A stretch of DNA of 64,000 bases from Corallococcus sp. EGB (GTDB taxonomy: Bacteria > Myxococcota > Myxococcia > Myxococcales > Myxococcaceae), in assembly GCF_019968905.1 (NCBI RefSeq), contig NZ_CP079946.1, forward strand, positions 8,777,356 through 8,841,355, in the 5' to 3' direction. The translations under genes and the position numbers were made by a program. Positions 17,422-26,229 of the stretch are shown here, piece by piece; within the stretch, counting starts at the first letter, position 1; every line of letters begins with the position of its first letter. The notes beneath the pieces were generated by a model, which was not told where the DNA came from, did not search any database, and was given only the letters and a program-made list of their open reading frames with translations.

Positions 17422-19524
17422 TTGCGCACTGCTCCCCTGCCCTTCCGCGCGTCCGCCGCGCTGTTCCTGCTCGCTGTGTGCCTCGCGAGCGCGCCTGCCG
17501 TGGCGCAGAAGCTGCCGGATGTGGTGGTGAACGGGCCGCCCTCAGCGCCATCCCCAACTGAGATCGGTACAGGGCTCTGCATGGCGTCCAACGTGTGGAC
17601 GCGCACCGCGGCGGAGTACCCGCAAAGTCAGTCGCTCTATACGGACAGCCTGAACGCATACATGGAGGAGAACCGCGGGACGCGGATGACCTCCGTGCTG
17701 CGCTCCGCGTTCGACCTGTCGAACAACCTGAATGACGGTCGAATCCTGAGCTACGGCGACTTCGTCAACGAGGTCTCGGGCTGCGCCCAGGGCGGTTGCC
17801 CCTTCCACTACAACGACTCGACCACGCGATTTGTCTCTCGCTTCCGCGGCTACCTGAACGTCACCCCAGACATGGTTGGGCGTGTCCTGCACTTTGGCTT
17901 CTACGCCGACGATGCCATCAGCCTCGTGCTGTTCGATAAGGCCAGCAGGCGCTACGACATCGTCATCCGGCCACCAGAGCTCGGCGCCCCCACGCGACGC
18001 ACCACCAACTCCGTCACCTTCACTCAATCCGGGCTCTACCCCATTGAGTTGCTCTACGCGCAGATCGTAGAGCACGCGGCGCTAGAGTTCTCAGTGCTCG
18101 ACGGACCGTTTACGGACTACGACCGTCCGGCGAATCAAGTTCCAGTCGTTCCGCTCAACACCGCTGAATTTAAACTGGTCCGGCCCACGCGGCTGTTCCA
18201 GACCGAAACCGGCCGTCCGTCGTTCCCGGACAACCTGGATCAGTGCATCCAGTGCAACCGGCAGTTCGCGAACCAGCCCGGCAATGGCAGTTGCGGTCCG
18301 TCCTACTACTGCAACTCCGCTGCGCTCTGCGCCCCCTGTGACACGAACCTCCTGTGCGGCGACACGTGCTCACCCTGCGGGCCCACCGCGCCCATCTGCG
18401 CGCAGGTCAGCGGCCAGTTCACCTGCGTCCAGTGCACCCAGAACAGCGACTGCGCCACCGGCCGCTGTGACACGACCACCAACGTGTGCACCGGCTGCGT
18501 CCGCGACTCCGACTGCGGCTCCGGCAAGGTCTGCGACGAGCCGAACTTCACCTGCGTCCAGTGCACCGCCGACTCGGAGTGCCCCGGCAGCCAGGTCTGC
18601 GACCTCACCGCGAACACCTGCGTCGAGTGCAACGAAGACACGCAATGCGACCGCGGCGAGTCGTGCTCCAACCACGTCTGCACGCCCTGCAACACCAACG
18701 ACGCCTGCGCCGGCAACTCCTGCAACTGCTGCCCCCATGGCACCCAGTGCGCCGCGCCCACTCCCGGCGCCCAGCCCTCCTGCGTCGAGTGCACCACCGA
18801 CAGCCAGTGCGCCAACGGCAAGCGCTGCGACACCCTGAACGGCGCCTGCGTCGACGCCATCCCGCAGTGCAACACCTCCGACCGCTGCGGCCCCGGCTGC
18901 TCCAAGTGCCCCGGCGAGCGCCCCTTCTGTCTCGACGGCGAGGTCTGCGTCCAGTGCCGCAACGACCTGGAATGCGGCGACGGCCAGTTCTGCCTCAGCG
19001 GTGAATGCAGCTCCTGCACCACCGACAAGCGCTGCGGCCCGCGCTGCGATGCCTGCGGCGGCGACACCCCGTTCTGCCTCTCCGACGGCACCGTGCAGAA
19101 CAGCGTGTGCGTGGGCTGCGTCAATGACTCCGACTGCGGCAGCGGCAAGTGCGACCCCACCACCCGCACCTGCTCCAACACCGGCGCGTGCGCCGTGACG
19201 TGCGCGGCGGGGCTCGTGTGTGACGGGTCCTCGTGCGTCGAGTGCTTCGCCGACGCCCACTGCCCCTGCGGCGGCACCTGCGACCTCACCACCAACACCT
19301 GCCTCGAATCCTGCTCCGACAGCGGCGACTGCCTGGGCGTCGAGTTCTGCTCCGCCCAGACCCAGCAGTGCGAACGCGGCCGCCGCAAGCCGGGCACCGA
19401 GCCCCAGGGCGGCGCCTTCTGCTGCGGCACCACCGCCGAGGACACCCCCACCGGCAGCACCGCCATGCTGGTCACCCTCGCCCTGGGCTTCCTCTTCCTG
19501 CGCTCCGCCCGCCGCGTCCGATGA
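17422..19524 (+). CDS. traA: outer membrane exchange receptor TraA
   Basis: A 700-residue cell-surface receptor that in Myxococcus recognises identical TraA on a neighbour and, with TraB, triggers outer membrane fusion and exchange of lipids and lipoproteins. A signal peptide (cleavage after AVA near residue 28) precedes a PA14-like recognition domain at about 70-235 (HFGFYADDAISLVLFD, GLYPIELLYAQIVEHAALEF). About 255-650 is a long Cys-rich region of EGF-like units such as CVQCTxxSDC and CDLTxNTC. The tail has FCCGTT, a hydrophobic helix and Arg residues, a MYXO-CTERM-like sorting signal. The start is a TTG with AAGG 11 bases upstream; a TTG at 17311 would add a poor N-terminus. The stop overlaps traB as ATGA. 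Confidence 0.9.
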   Translation: MRTAPLPFRASAALFLLAVCLASAPAVAQKLPDVVVNGPPSAPSPTEIGTGLCMASNVWTRTAAEYPQSQSLYTDSLNAYMEENRGTRMTSVLRSAFDLSNNLNDGRILSYGDFVNEVSGCAQGGCPFHYNDSTTRFVSRFRGYLNVTPDMVGRVLHFGFYADDAISLVLFDKASRRYDIVIRPPELGAPTRRTTNSVTFTQSGLYPIELLYAQIVEHAALEFSVLDGPFTDYDRPANQVPVVPLNTAEFKLVRPTRLFQTETGRPSFPDNLDQCIQCNRQFANQPGNGSCGPSYYCNSAALCAPCDTNLLCGDTCSPCGPTAPICAQVSGQFTCVQCTQNSDCATGRCDTTTNVCTGCVRDSDCGSGKVCDEPNFTCVQCTADSECPGSQVCDLTANTCVECNEDTQCDRGESCSNHVCTPCNTNDACAGNSCNCCPHGTQCAAPTPGAQPSCVECTTDSQCANGKRCDTLNGACVDAIPQCNTSDRCGPGCSKCPGERPFCLDGEVCVQCRNDLECGDGQFCLSGECSSCTTDKRCGPRCDACGGDTPFCLSDGTVQNSVCVGCVNDSDCGSGKCDPTTRTCSNTGACAVTCAAGLVCDGSSCVECFADAHCPCGGTCDLTTNTCLESCSDSGDCLGVEFCSAQTQQCERGRRKPGTEPQGGAFCCGTTAEDTPTGSTAMLVTLALGFLFLRSARRVR

Positions 19525-21140
19525 AGCCTTCCCGCACGCCGCTCCTCCCGCTGCTGCTGGCCCTCGCGCTGTCCACCGCCGCCCACGCCGCGCCGGATCC
19601 GCGCTTCAACATCCAGGTCTTCCGCCCGTCCGGCGCGCCGCAGGACCTGGTGATGGTCACCCAGTCCCGGCCCCTGTCCCACCTGTCCGTCTCCGCCGGG
19701 CCCTACCTCAGCTACTCCATCAACCCGCTCTCGCTCGTCCCCAAGGACGGCAACCTGGGCTCCATCAGCCTCGTGGGCAACCGGCTCCAGCTGGACGTCA
19801 TGGCCACGGTGGGCCTCTTCGACTGGGCCGAAGTGGGCGTGGACATGCCGCTCGTGCTCCTGCAGGGCGGCCAGAACCTGGAGGTCATCGGCACGGAAGG
19901 GCCCGTGGAGAGCTTCGCCCTGGGCGACCTGCGCCTCACCGGCAAGGTGGCCATCCCCGGCCTGCGCCGCCCCGCCGAGGGCCACGGCTGGGGCGCCGCG
20001 CTCACCCTCAACGTCAGCTTCCCCACCGGCGTGCGGGAGGCCTTCGCCGGTGACGGCGAGCTCACCTGGGCGCCGGGCCTGGTGCTCGACTACCGCTTCG
20101 AGTCCGGCATCCTCCTCGCCTTCAACGGCGGCTTCTGGAAGCGGCCGGACATCATCTTCAACAACGTGGAGCTGGGGGACATGGCGCCGTTCGGCCTGGG
20201 CACGGAGGTGCCCCTGTTGCGCGGCAGCGGCATCACCGCGCTCGGCATGGTGAACGGCGCGTTCGGCCTCAAGAAGGCGCCGGGGCAGGAGCGGCAGATT
20301 CCCGCGGAGCTGCTCATCGGCCTGCGCTGGTACAGCTCGCTGGGCGTCACCTTCACCTTCGGCGGCGGCCTGGGCTGCGGCTGCTCGCTGGCGTCGCCGA
20401 ACCTGAGCTTCTTCACGTCCATCCTCTGGGTGCCCGCCAAGACGCGCGAGTGGGAGGCCATCGAGCGCTTCAAGGAGCCGCCCCCGCCGCCCCCGCCGCC
20501 CGTGGACCCCGACAACGACGGCGTCATCGGCGAGCGCGACCGCTGCCCCACCGTCGCGGGCCCGGTGGAGAACGCGGGCTGCCCGGACACCGACGCGGAC
20601 TCCGACGGCGTGGTGGACCGGCTCGACAAGTGCCCGGACGTCCCGCAGGGCAAGCGCGGCCGCGACGGCTGCCCGCTCGCGCGCACGACGGGCAACAAGA
20701 TCGTCATCCTGGAGCAGGTGAACTTCGCCACCGACCAGGACGTCATCCTCTCCGAGTCCTACCCCGTGCTGGAGGAGGTCGCGCGGGTGATGCAGGAGAA
20801 CCCGAAGATGGACCGCATCCTCGTGGAGGGCCACACCGACTCGCGCGCCAGCGACCAGTACAACCTGGAGCTGTCCAAGCGCCGCGCCTCCAGCGTGAAG
20901 CGCTTCCTCATCGAGAGCGGCGTCGCCGCGGAGCGCGTGTGCTCGCAGGGCTTCGGGCGCAGCATGCCCGTGGCCGACAACGCCACGGAGGAGGGCATGG
21001 CCCTCAACCGCCGCGTCGAGTTCACCATCCAGCCGCCGAGCGACGGGCCCCGCCCGCCCTGCCCGGATGACGTGGAGGCCGCGTCCAAGAAGAAGGGCGG
21101 CAAGCGCCCCACCGCGCCGCCGCCCGCGAAGAAGCCTTGA
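19521..21140 (+). CDS. traB: outer membrane exchange partner TraB, beta-barrel with OmpA domain
   Basis: A 539-residue outer membrane partner of TraA. A signal peptide (residues 1-23) is followed by a beta-barrel region (around 30-310, alternating strands such as RLQLDVMATVGLFDWAEVGV), then a Pro-rich linker (PPPPPPPPVDPDNDG), calcium-type acidic repeats (DPDNDGVIGERDRC, DTDADSDGVVDRLDKC) and a C-terminal OmpA peptidoglycan-binding domain with LVEGHTDSRASDQYNLELS and NRRVEF. The family role is in outer membrane exchange, anchored to peptidoglycan. Its ATG overlaps the traA TGA, so translation is coupled. It is followed by a strong hairpin at 21150-21175. Confidence 0.9.
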   Translation: MKPSRTPLLPLLLALALSTAAHAAPDPRFNIQVFRPSGAPQDLVMVTQSRPLSHLSVSAGPYLSYSINPLSLVPKDGNLGSISLVGNRLQLDVMATVGLFDWAEVGVDMPLVLLQGGQNLEVIGTEGPVESFALGDLRLTGKVAIPGLRRPAEGHGWGAALTLNVSFPTGVREAFAGDGELTWAPGLVLDYRFESGILLAFNGGFWKRPDIIFNNVELGDMAPFGLGTEVPLLRGSGITALGMVNGAFGLKKAPGQERQIPAELLIGLRWYSSLGVTFTFGGGLGCGCSLASPNLSFFTSILWVPAKTREWEAIERFKEPPPPPPPPVDPDNDGVIGERDRCPTVAGPVENAGCPDTDADSDGVVDRLDKCPDVPQGKRGRDGCPLARTTGNKIVILEQVNFATDQDVILSESYPVLEEVARVMQENPKMDRILVEGHTDSRASDQYNLELSKRRASSVKRFLIESGVAAERVCSQGFGRSMPVADNATEEGMALNRRVEFTIQPPSDGPRPPCPDDVEAASKKKGGKRPTAPPPAKKP

Positions 21141-21149
21141 TGACTCCGC

Positions 21150-21175
21150 GGCCCGCCGCGCGAGGGCGGCGGGCC
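21150..21175. terminator. strong hairpin after traB
   Basis: A perfect 10-bp stem, GGCCCGCCGC (21150-21159) with GCGGCGGGCC (21166-21175), and a 6-base loop. It lies 10 bases after the traB stop and 20 bases before the end of the convergent Ig-like lipoprotein gene, so it can serve both directions. No T-run follows. Confidence 0.7.
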
Positions 21176-21194
21176 CGGACTTCGAAGGACGGGC

Positions 21195-22034
21195 CTACTC
21201 GACGATGAAGTCCGCGGCGGTGCGGCGGCGGCCGGCCACCACCGACACCACCGCGCGGCCCGGGCCCACGGCCGTCACGCGGCCCTCGGGCGACACCGTC
21301 ACCACGGCGCTGTTCGAGCTGAACCACTCCAGCGGCACCTGCTCCAGGGCCACGCCGTTGCGGTTGTACGCGCGCGCCTGCACCATCACCGACTGGCCCT
21401 TCTTCTTGAAGGTGTACGAGGTGAGGTTCAGCCCCAGGCGCGCGAAGTCCGGCGGCACCACCTGCACGGCGATGGCGCGGTTCAGGTGCCCCAGCGTCGC
21501 GGTGACGGTGGCCACGCCCGCGGACGCGGCGATGAGCTCGCCGTTCTCCACGCGCGCCACGGCCTCGTTGCTGGAGCGGAAGGTGGGCGCCGCGTCCGCG
21601 ATGACGTGGCCCGACTCGTTGCGCGCCACCACGCGCAGCTTGAGGGTGCGCCCCACCTCCACGAAGTCCGCCCCTGGCGCGCGCACGTCCAGCGACGCGA
21701 GGATGGTGAGGTCCAGCGGCAGCGCCGCCTTCGCCCTTCCGCCCTGCACGCCGATGATTGTTTTTCCGGACTTGCGCGCCACCACCGTGCCGTCCTCCAG
21801 CACGGAGGCGACCTCCGGCGCGGAGCTGGTCCAGCGCAGGCGCGCGTCCATCATCTTGCGCCCGTCCGCGTCCAGCACCGTGTAGCCGAGCGGCAGGTTC
21901 TGCCCCTGCGTGCGCAGGTAGCGCAGCTCGGGCGGCTCCAGGGTGATGGTCGTGGGCGACGGTCCACACGCGCCCAGCACACCCAGCGCGAGGAAGCCCA
22001 TGAGGGAAATGGAGAAGGAACGTGACGTCTTCAC
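21195..22034 (-). CDS. Ig-like (BIG2-type) repeat lipoprotein
   Basis: A 279-residue lipoprotein. The signal ends in the lipobox LGAC. The rest is three Ig-like beta-domains of the BIG2 type, each with the signature pattern WTSSAPEVASVLEDGTVVAR, FRSSNEAVARVENGELIAA or WFSSNSAVVTVSPEGRVTAV, separated by about 85 residues. Such domains usually mediate surface adhesion or structural roles; the function here is unknown. Start GTG 22034 (VKTSRSF...) keeps the whole signal; an ATG at 22001 is possible but leaves a truncated n-region. It converges on traB. Confidence 0.8.
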   Translation of the reverse strand: MKTSRSFSISLMGFLALGVLGACGPSPTTITLEPPELRYLRTQGQNLPLGYTVLDADGRKMMDARLRWTSSAPEVASVLEDGTVVARKSGKTIIGVQGGRAKAALPLDLTILASLDVRAPGADFVEVGRTLKLRVVARNESGHVIADAAPTFRSSNEAVARVENGELIAASAGVATVTATLGHLNRAIAVQVVPPDFARLGLNLTSYTFKKKGQSVMVQARAYNRNGVALEQVPLEWFSSNSAVVTVSPEGRVTAVGPGRAVVSVVAGRRRTAADFIVE

Positions 22035-22158
22035 GAAGGCAGGCACGGGGCGGGTGGGGGTAACCGAGTCTACCGGCGGACCACCCGGCGGGCGTGAAAA
22101 CCGTGAGCGCCCGCGCCAAAGTCCTCGCGCCTGCTCGCCTGCCGACGTTTTCCCGCCC

Positions 22159-25100
22159 CTAGCGGCGGGGTGCCCGGGCCTCCATGGCCCCCAGCACCTG
22201 CGCGGCCAGGGCCTCCCCCTCCCGCCAGCCCGCCACCCGGGCACGCTCCCTCGCCTGCTCCAGCCGCTCGCGCGCCTCTGGAGCCCGGCCTCCCGCCACC
22301 AGCAGGCGCCCGGCGTTGAAGTGGATGCGCGCCACCTCCTGGGCGTCCCCCCCCTGCTCGGCCAGCACGAGCGCGCGCTCCAGGTCCGACAGCGCCTGGC
22401 CCGGCTCGCCCGCGAGGACCCGCAGGCCCGCGAGCTGCGACAGCGCCCGCGCCTGGCCCACCGCGCTGCCCACCGACCGCGCCTGGTCCGCCGCGCGCGT
22501 GAAGGCCACCCGCGCCCGGTCCAGCTGCCCCAGCCGCTGCTGGAGCCGGCCCAGCAGCAGGTAGTGCTCCCAGAAGAAGTCCGCCGCGTGCGGGGTCCGG
22601 TTGCCCATGCGCTGGAAGGCCCGCGCCAGCAGCTCCACCGCCGCGGTCGTCTCGCCCTTGGCCTCACGCACCCGCGCGAGCTCGCCCAGCACCAGGGCCT
22701 CCACCTCCGGGTCCGCGCCCGAGGGGCCCTGCGCCATGCTGAGGCGCACCTCCGCGTCGTCCACGCGCCCCAGCTTCAGCTCCGCGACGGCCAGGCGCCT
22801 CGCGGCCTCCGCCCAGCGGCCGGGCGTCTGCATCACCGGCACGTTGTCCAGCCACGGCGTCACCAGCCCGTCCACGGCGGCGGGGTCCACCTGCGTGAGA
22901 CACCCCGCCGCGCGCGCGAGCACGTCCAGCTGCCAGCGCACCACCGTCGCCGTCGCGCCGGGCGCCCGGCCCAGGGCCCAGCGGTAGAAGTCCACCGCCG
23001 CGCGCCACTCGCCTCGCGCCGCGAACCAGTCTCCCGCCCGCTCGCACGCGGCCGGCGCGCCGGCGGACTCCGCGCCCAGCAGGTGGTCCGCCACCCGCAC
23101 CTCGCGGGCCGGCTCCTGCGCGAACGCCTTGTGCTCCAGCGCCTCCGCCAGCTCCTGGTGCGCGCCGCGCAACCGCGGGAGCGACAGGCGCTCGCGCAGC
23201 ACCTGCCGCGCCTCCTCGCGCGTGAAGCGGAAGATGCCGGGCTGCCCGGGCACGGGCACCACCCACTCCGCGTCCTCGAGCACCTCCGCGCCGTCAGGGG
23301 CCGTCAGCGACGCGCGCACCAGCTCCGCGCAGAAGAGCGAGCCCTCCACCGCGGCCCGCTGGAGGAAGCGCAGCGACGCGGCGGGCAGCAGCTCCAGCCG
23401 CGCGCCCAGGGCCTGCCCCAGGCCTTGCGGCAGCGACGCGGAGGACAGCGGCCCGTTGGACTGGAAGCCGCCCTCCGTGCGCTGCAGCACGCCCACCGCC
23501 ACCAGCAGCCGCACCAATGCCAGCGCATGCGCGGGATTGCCGCGCACCCGGTCCGCCACCGCCCGCTCCAGCGGCGGCGACAGGGCCATGCCCAGGCTCG
23601 CGGTGAGCAGCGCGTTCAGCTCCGACGGCGACAGCCCCTCCAGCACCGTCACGGGCAGGGGCGCCAGGGCCGTGGGCACCGCGTCCACGTCGCCCGTGGC
23701 CACCAGCGCCACGCCCGCGTCCTTCGCCGCGAGCACGCTCGCGAGCAGCTCCAGCGAAGGGCCGTCCACGCGGTGCACGTCGTCCACCAGCAACAGCAGG
23801 CCGGACGGCTTCGCCACGCGCTGGAGCGCGTCCACCACCGCCCCGTCCCCCGCCGGCAGGTGCCCGCCCGCTGGCGCGCCCCGCGCGAGCCTCCGCCAGA
23901 GCGCCGCGGCCTCCGGCTCGGAGAGGCCCAGCCCGGACAGCGGCGGCAGCGACGCGTCGCCCCCCGTCGCGGCCCGCGACAGCGTGGCGAACACCGTGCG
24001 CCACAGCCCCATCGCGCCCGCGGAGCGGGGGTCTCCCCCCCACGCGTACACCACGCGCGGCGAGCTGCCCGCGGCCAGCTCCGCCACCGCCTCCAGGAAG
24101 CGGCTGCGGCCCACGCCCGTGGGGCCCACGAAGAGCCGCGCGCCGCCCTCGCCCTTGCGCGCCGACTCCACCACCACCGCCGCCTGGGTCAGCGCCTCGT
24201 CGCGCCCCACCAGCGCATCCACGCGAGTCGCGGGCGCGCCGGACTCCACGCGCCACGCCGTGCCGCCCGGCACCTCGCGCGCCACGCCGATGCGCACCCC
24301 GCCCGCCTCCACCAGCAGCGCCTTCACCGACGCGCCCACCAGCAGCTCTCCGGGCACCGCCGCGTCCGCCAGCGCCTGGGCCCGCTCCAGCCCCTGGCCG
24401 GACAGCCGGGGCACTCCGGCCTCCGTGCTCACGCGCACCACGCCGGACTCCAGGCCCCGCCGCACGTTCAGACCGGCGCTGCCCAATTCCTCCGCGCACT
24501 TCAACGCCTGCGTCGCGCCCTCGGGGTGCGCCTGCGGCAGCCCGAAGGACAGACACCAGTGCGTGGCCGACAGCGCCACCGCCTCCACGGAGTGGCGTAT
24601 CGACACCTGCACGACGGCGTCGCGCAGCCGGGCCGCGTGGGCCGGCTCGGCCGCGACCACCAGCAGCGTGAGCCGGCGCATCTGCGCCTGCGCGTCCATC
24701 GCGCGGATCTTCACCGTGGGGCCCGGGGCCTCGTCTCCCAGGGGCGGGGGGCCGTCATCGTCCCCGGCGACAGGCGGCGCAGGGTCCCGGGCGGAGGCCA
24801 GCGGCGCGGGCACCTCCATCGTCGGGTCGGTGGGCGGCTCGTGCACGGCGCCATCGGCGCGATGGGCGGGCGCCTTCGCCGTCGGCGCGTCGGGGACGTC
24901 CTCGTCGCCCAGGTGCACGGGCGGCTCGCGCAGCGCGGGCATCATCGGCGGCTTCGGCGCGGCGCCTCCGGCGGAAGGCGTGAGCGACCTGGGCGCGGCG
25001 TCCCCGGGCGGAGGCGCGAGCGCGTTGCCGCACGCGGGGCAGAAGCGGTTGGTCGCGCTGGTGCGCTGGCCGCAGCGCGGGCATGACACGTTGGAGGGCT

Positions 25101-26124
25101 CGCGGACCTGGGGCAGGCCGGGCTCACCGCTGCCCGCGTCGCGCAGCCGCGCCAGCACCGCGTCCCCCACCAGCCGCGTCACCACCGCGGAGACGCTCTC
25201 CTCCGGCGCCTCCGGCACTTCATCCAGATAGGCCTGGAGCGCGCGGGCCACGTCCGCGCAGCGGGCGAAGCGCTGCGCGGGCGCCCGGTGGAGCATGCGC
25301 AGGATGATCTGCTCCAGCAGCGGCGACAGCCCCTCCACGAACTGCGAGGGCCGGGGCACCGCCGCCAGCGCGATGCGCCGCATGGCCTCCGCGGGGTTGT
25401 CCGTGTCGATGAACGGCCGGCGCGTGCACAGCTCCCACAGCACCACGCCCAGCGCGAACTGGTCGCTGGTGCCGGAGACGGGCTCGTTGCGCACCTGCTC
25501 CGGCGACATGTACCGCAGCTTGCCCTTGAGCACGCCCGTGCGCGTGCGGCTGGCGCGGATGGTCGCCTTGGCCACGCCGAAGTCCACCACCTTCGCCAGG
25601 CCGTCCAGGCGCACCATGATGTTCTGAGGGCTGATGTCCCGGTGCACCAGCTCCATCGGCTGGCCCTGGCTGTCACGCGCGTGGTGCGCGTGGTCCAGCC
25701 CCAGCGCCGCGTCGCGGATCATCTGCGCGCAGACGCGGTGGGGCAGCGGCGTGCCGGCCCGCTGCGCCGCCTTCGCCAGGCGGCCCAGGTTCTCGCCCTC
25801 GATGTACTCCATGGCGATGTAGAACGTGCCCTGCCACGCGCCCACCTCGTACAGCGAGACGACGTTCGGGTGGTTCAGGTGCGCCGCGACGCGGGCCTCG
25901 TCGAGGAACATCTCCACCGAGCCCTCGTGCTCCAGCAGGTCCGGCAGCAGGCTCTTGAGGATGACGGGGCGCTCGAAGCCGCTCACCCCCACCTGACGGG
26001 CCAGGAAGATCTCCCCCATGCCCCCCACGGCCACGCGACGCAACACCGCGTACCTGCCGAAGATGAGGGAAGACGGGGAAGCACCGGACACCATCGCCCT
26101 TGCACCGTACCCAGCGTTCCCCAT
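22159..26124 (-). CDS. Ser/Thr protein kinase fused to zinc ribbon, cyclase-like domain, AAA+ ATPase and TPR repeats
   Basis: A 1321-residue multidomain signalling protein. The kinase domain (around 22-300) has GGMGEIF, the ILK lysine, HRDISPQN (around 161) and VDFGVAK (around 180): a complete Hanks-type set. A zinc ribbon (CPRCG...CPACG, around 346-364) and a Pro/Ala/Glu-rich linker follow. About 475-640 looks like a degenerate nucleotide-cyclase-type domain with no obvious metal Asp pair. The AAA+/STAND ATPase has Walker A GPTGVGRSR (around 669) and Walker B LLLLVDDVH (around 778). The C-terminal half is TPR-like, for example ALSQLAGLRVLAGEPGQAL. This resembles the cyclase-ATPase-TPR regulators, here with an N-terminal kinase. 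Input unknown; the start could also be ATG 26094. Confidence 0.85.
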   Translation of the reverse strand: MGNAGYGARAMVSGASPSSLIFGRYAVLRRVAVGGMGEIFLARQVGVSGFERPVILKSLLPDLLEHEGSVEMFLDEARVAAHLNHPNVVSLYEVGAWQGTFYIAMEYIEGENLGRLAKAAQRAGTPLPHRVCAQMIRDAALGLDHAHHARDSQGQPMELVHRDISPQNIMVRLDGLAKVVDFGVAKATIRASRTRTGVLKGKLRYMSPEQVRNEPVSGTSDQFALGVVLWELCTRRPFIDTDNPAEAMRRIALAAVPRPSQFVEGLSPLLEQIILRMLHRAPAQRFARCADVARALQAYLDEVPEAPEESVSAVVTRLVGDAVLARLRDAGSGEPGLPQVREPSNVSCPRCGQRTSATNRFCPACGNALAPPPGDAAPRSLTPSAGGAAPKPPMMPALREPPVHLGDEDVPDAPTAKAPAHRADGAVHEPPTDPTMEVPAPLASARDPAPPVAGDDDGPPPLGDEAPGPTVKIRAMDAQAQMRRLTLLVVAAEPAHAARLRDAVVQVSIRHSVEAVALSATHWCLSFGLPQAHPEGATQALKCAEELGSAGLNVRRGLESGVVRVSTEAGVPRLSGQGLERAQALADAAVPGELLVGASVKALLVEAGGVRIGVAREVPGGTAWRVESGAPATRVDALVGRDEALTQAAVVVESARKGEGGARLFVGPTGVGRSRFLEAVAELAAGSSPRVVYAWGGDPRSAGAMGLWRTVFATLSRAATGGDASLPPLSGLGLSEPEAAALWRRLARGAPAGGHLPAGDGAVVDALQRVAKPSGLLLLVDDVHRVDGPSLELLASVLAAKDAGVALVATGDVDAVPTALAPLPVTVLEGLSPSELNALLTASLGMALSPPLERAVADRVRGNPAHALALVRLLVAVGVLQRTEGGFQSNGPLSSASLPQGLGQALGARLELLPAASLRFLQRAAVEGSLFCAELVRASLTAPDGAEVLEDAEWVVPVPGQPGIFRFTREEARQVLRERLSLPRLRGAHQELAEALEHKAFAQEPAREVRVADHLLGAESAGAPAACERAGDWFAARGEWRAAVDFYRWALGRAPGATATVVRWQLDVLARAAGCLTQVDPAAVDGLVTPWLDNVPVMQTPGRWAEAARRLAVAELKLGRVDDAEVRLSMAQGPSGADPEVEALVLGELARVREAKGETTAAVELLARAFQRMGNRTPHAADFFWEHYLLLGRLQQRLGQLDRARVAFTRAADQARSVGSAVGQARALSQLAGLRVLAGEPGQALSDLERALVLAEQGGDAQEVARIHFNAGRLLVAGGRAPEARERLEQARERARVAGWREGEALAAQVLGAMEARAPRR

Positions 26125-26229
26125 CCCCCGCCAGTCCCCGGCCCCACGCTTTCACACGGGGGAAACCCTTCGCCGCTCCGCCTCGGTGTGGGGTCCTGAC
26201 ATACCGGGCCCGAGAGGCCCGGGCGCGGC

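Noticed and set aside
18306-20834. 842-codon minus-strand frame opposite traA/traB
   Set aside because: Antisense to traA/traB; rich in His/Gln/Pro, no start signal.
21943-25086. 1047-codon plus-strand frame opposite the kinase gene
   Set aside because: It is antisense to a gene with clear kinase and ATPase motifs; its composition is a typical high-GC artefact.
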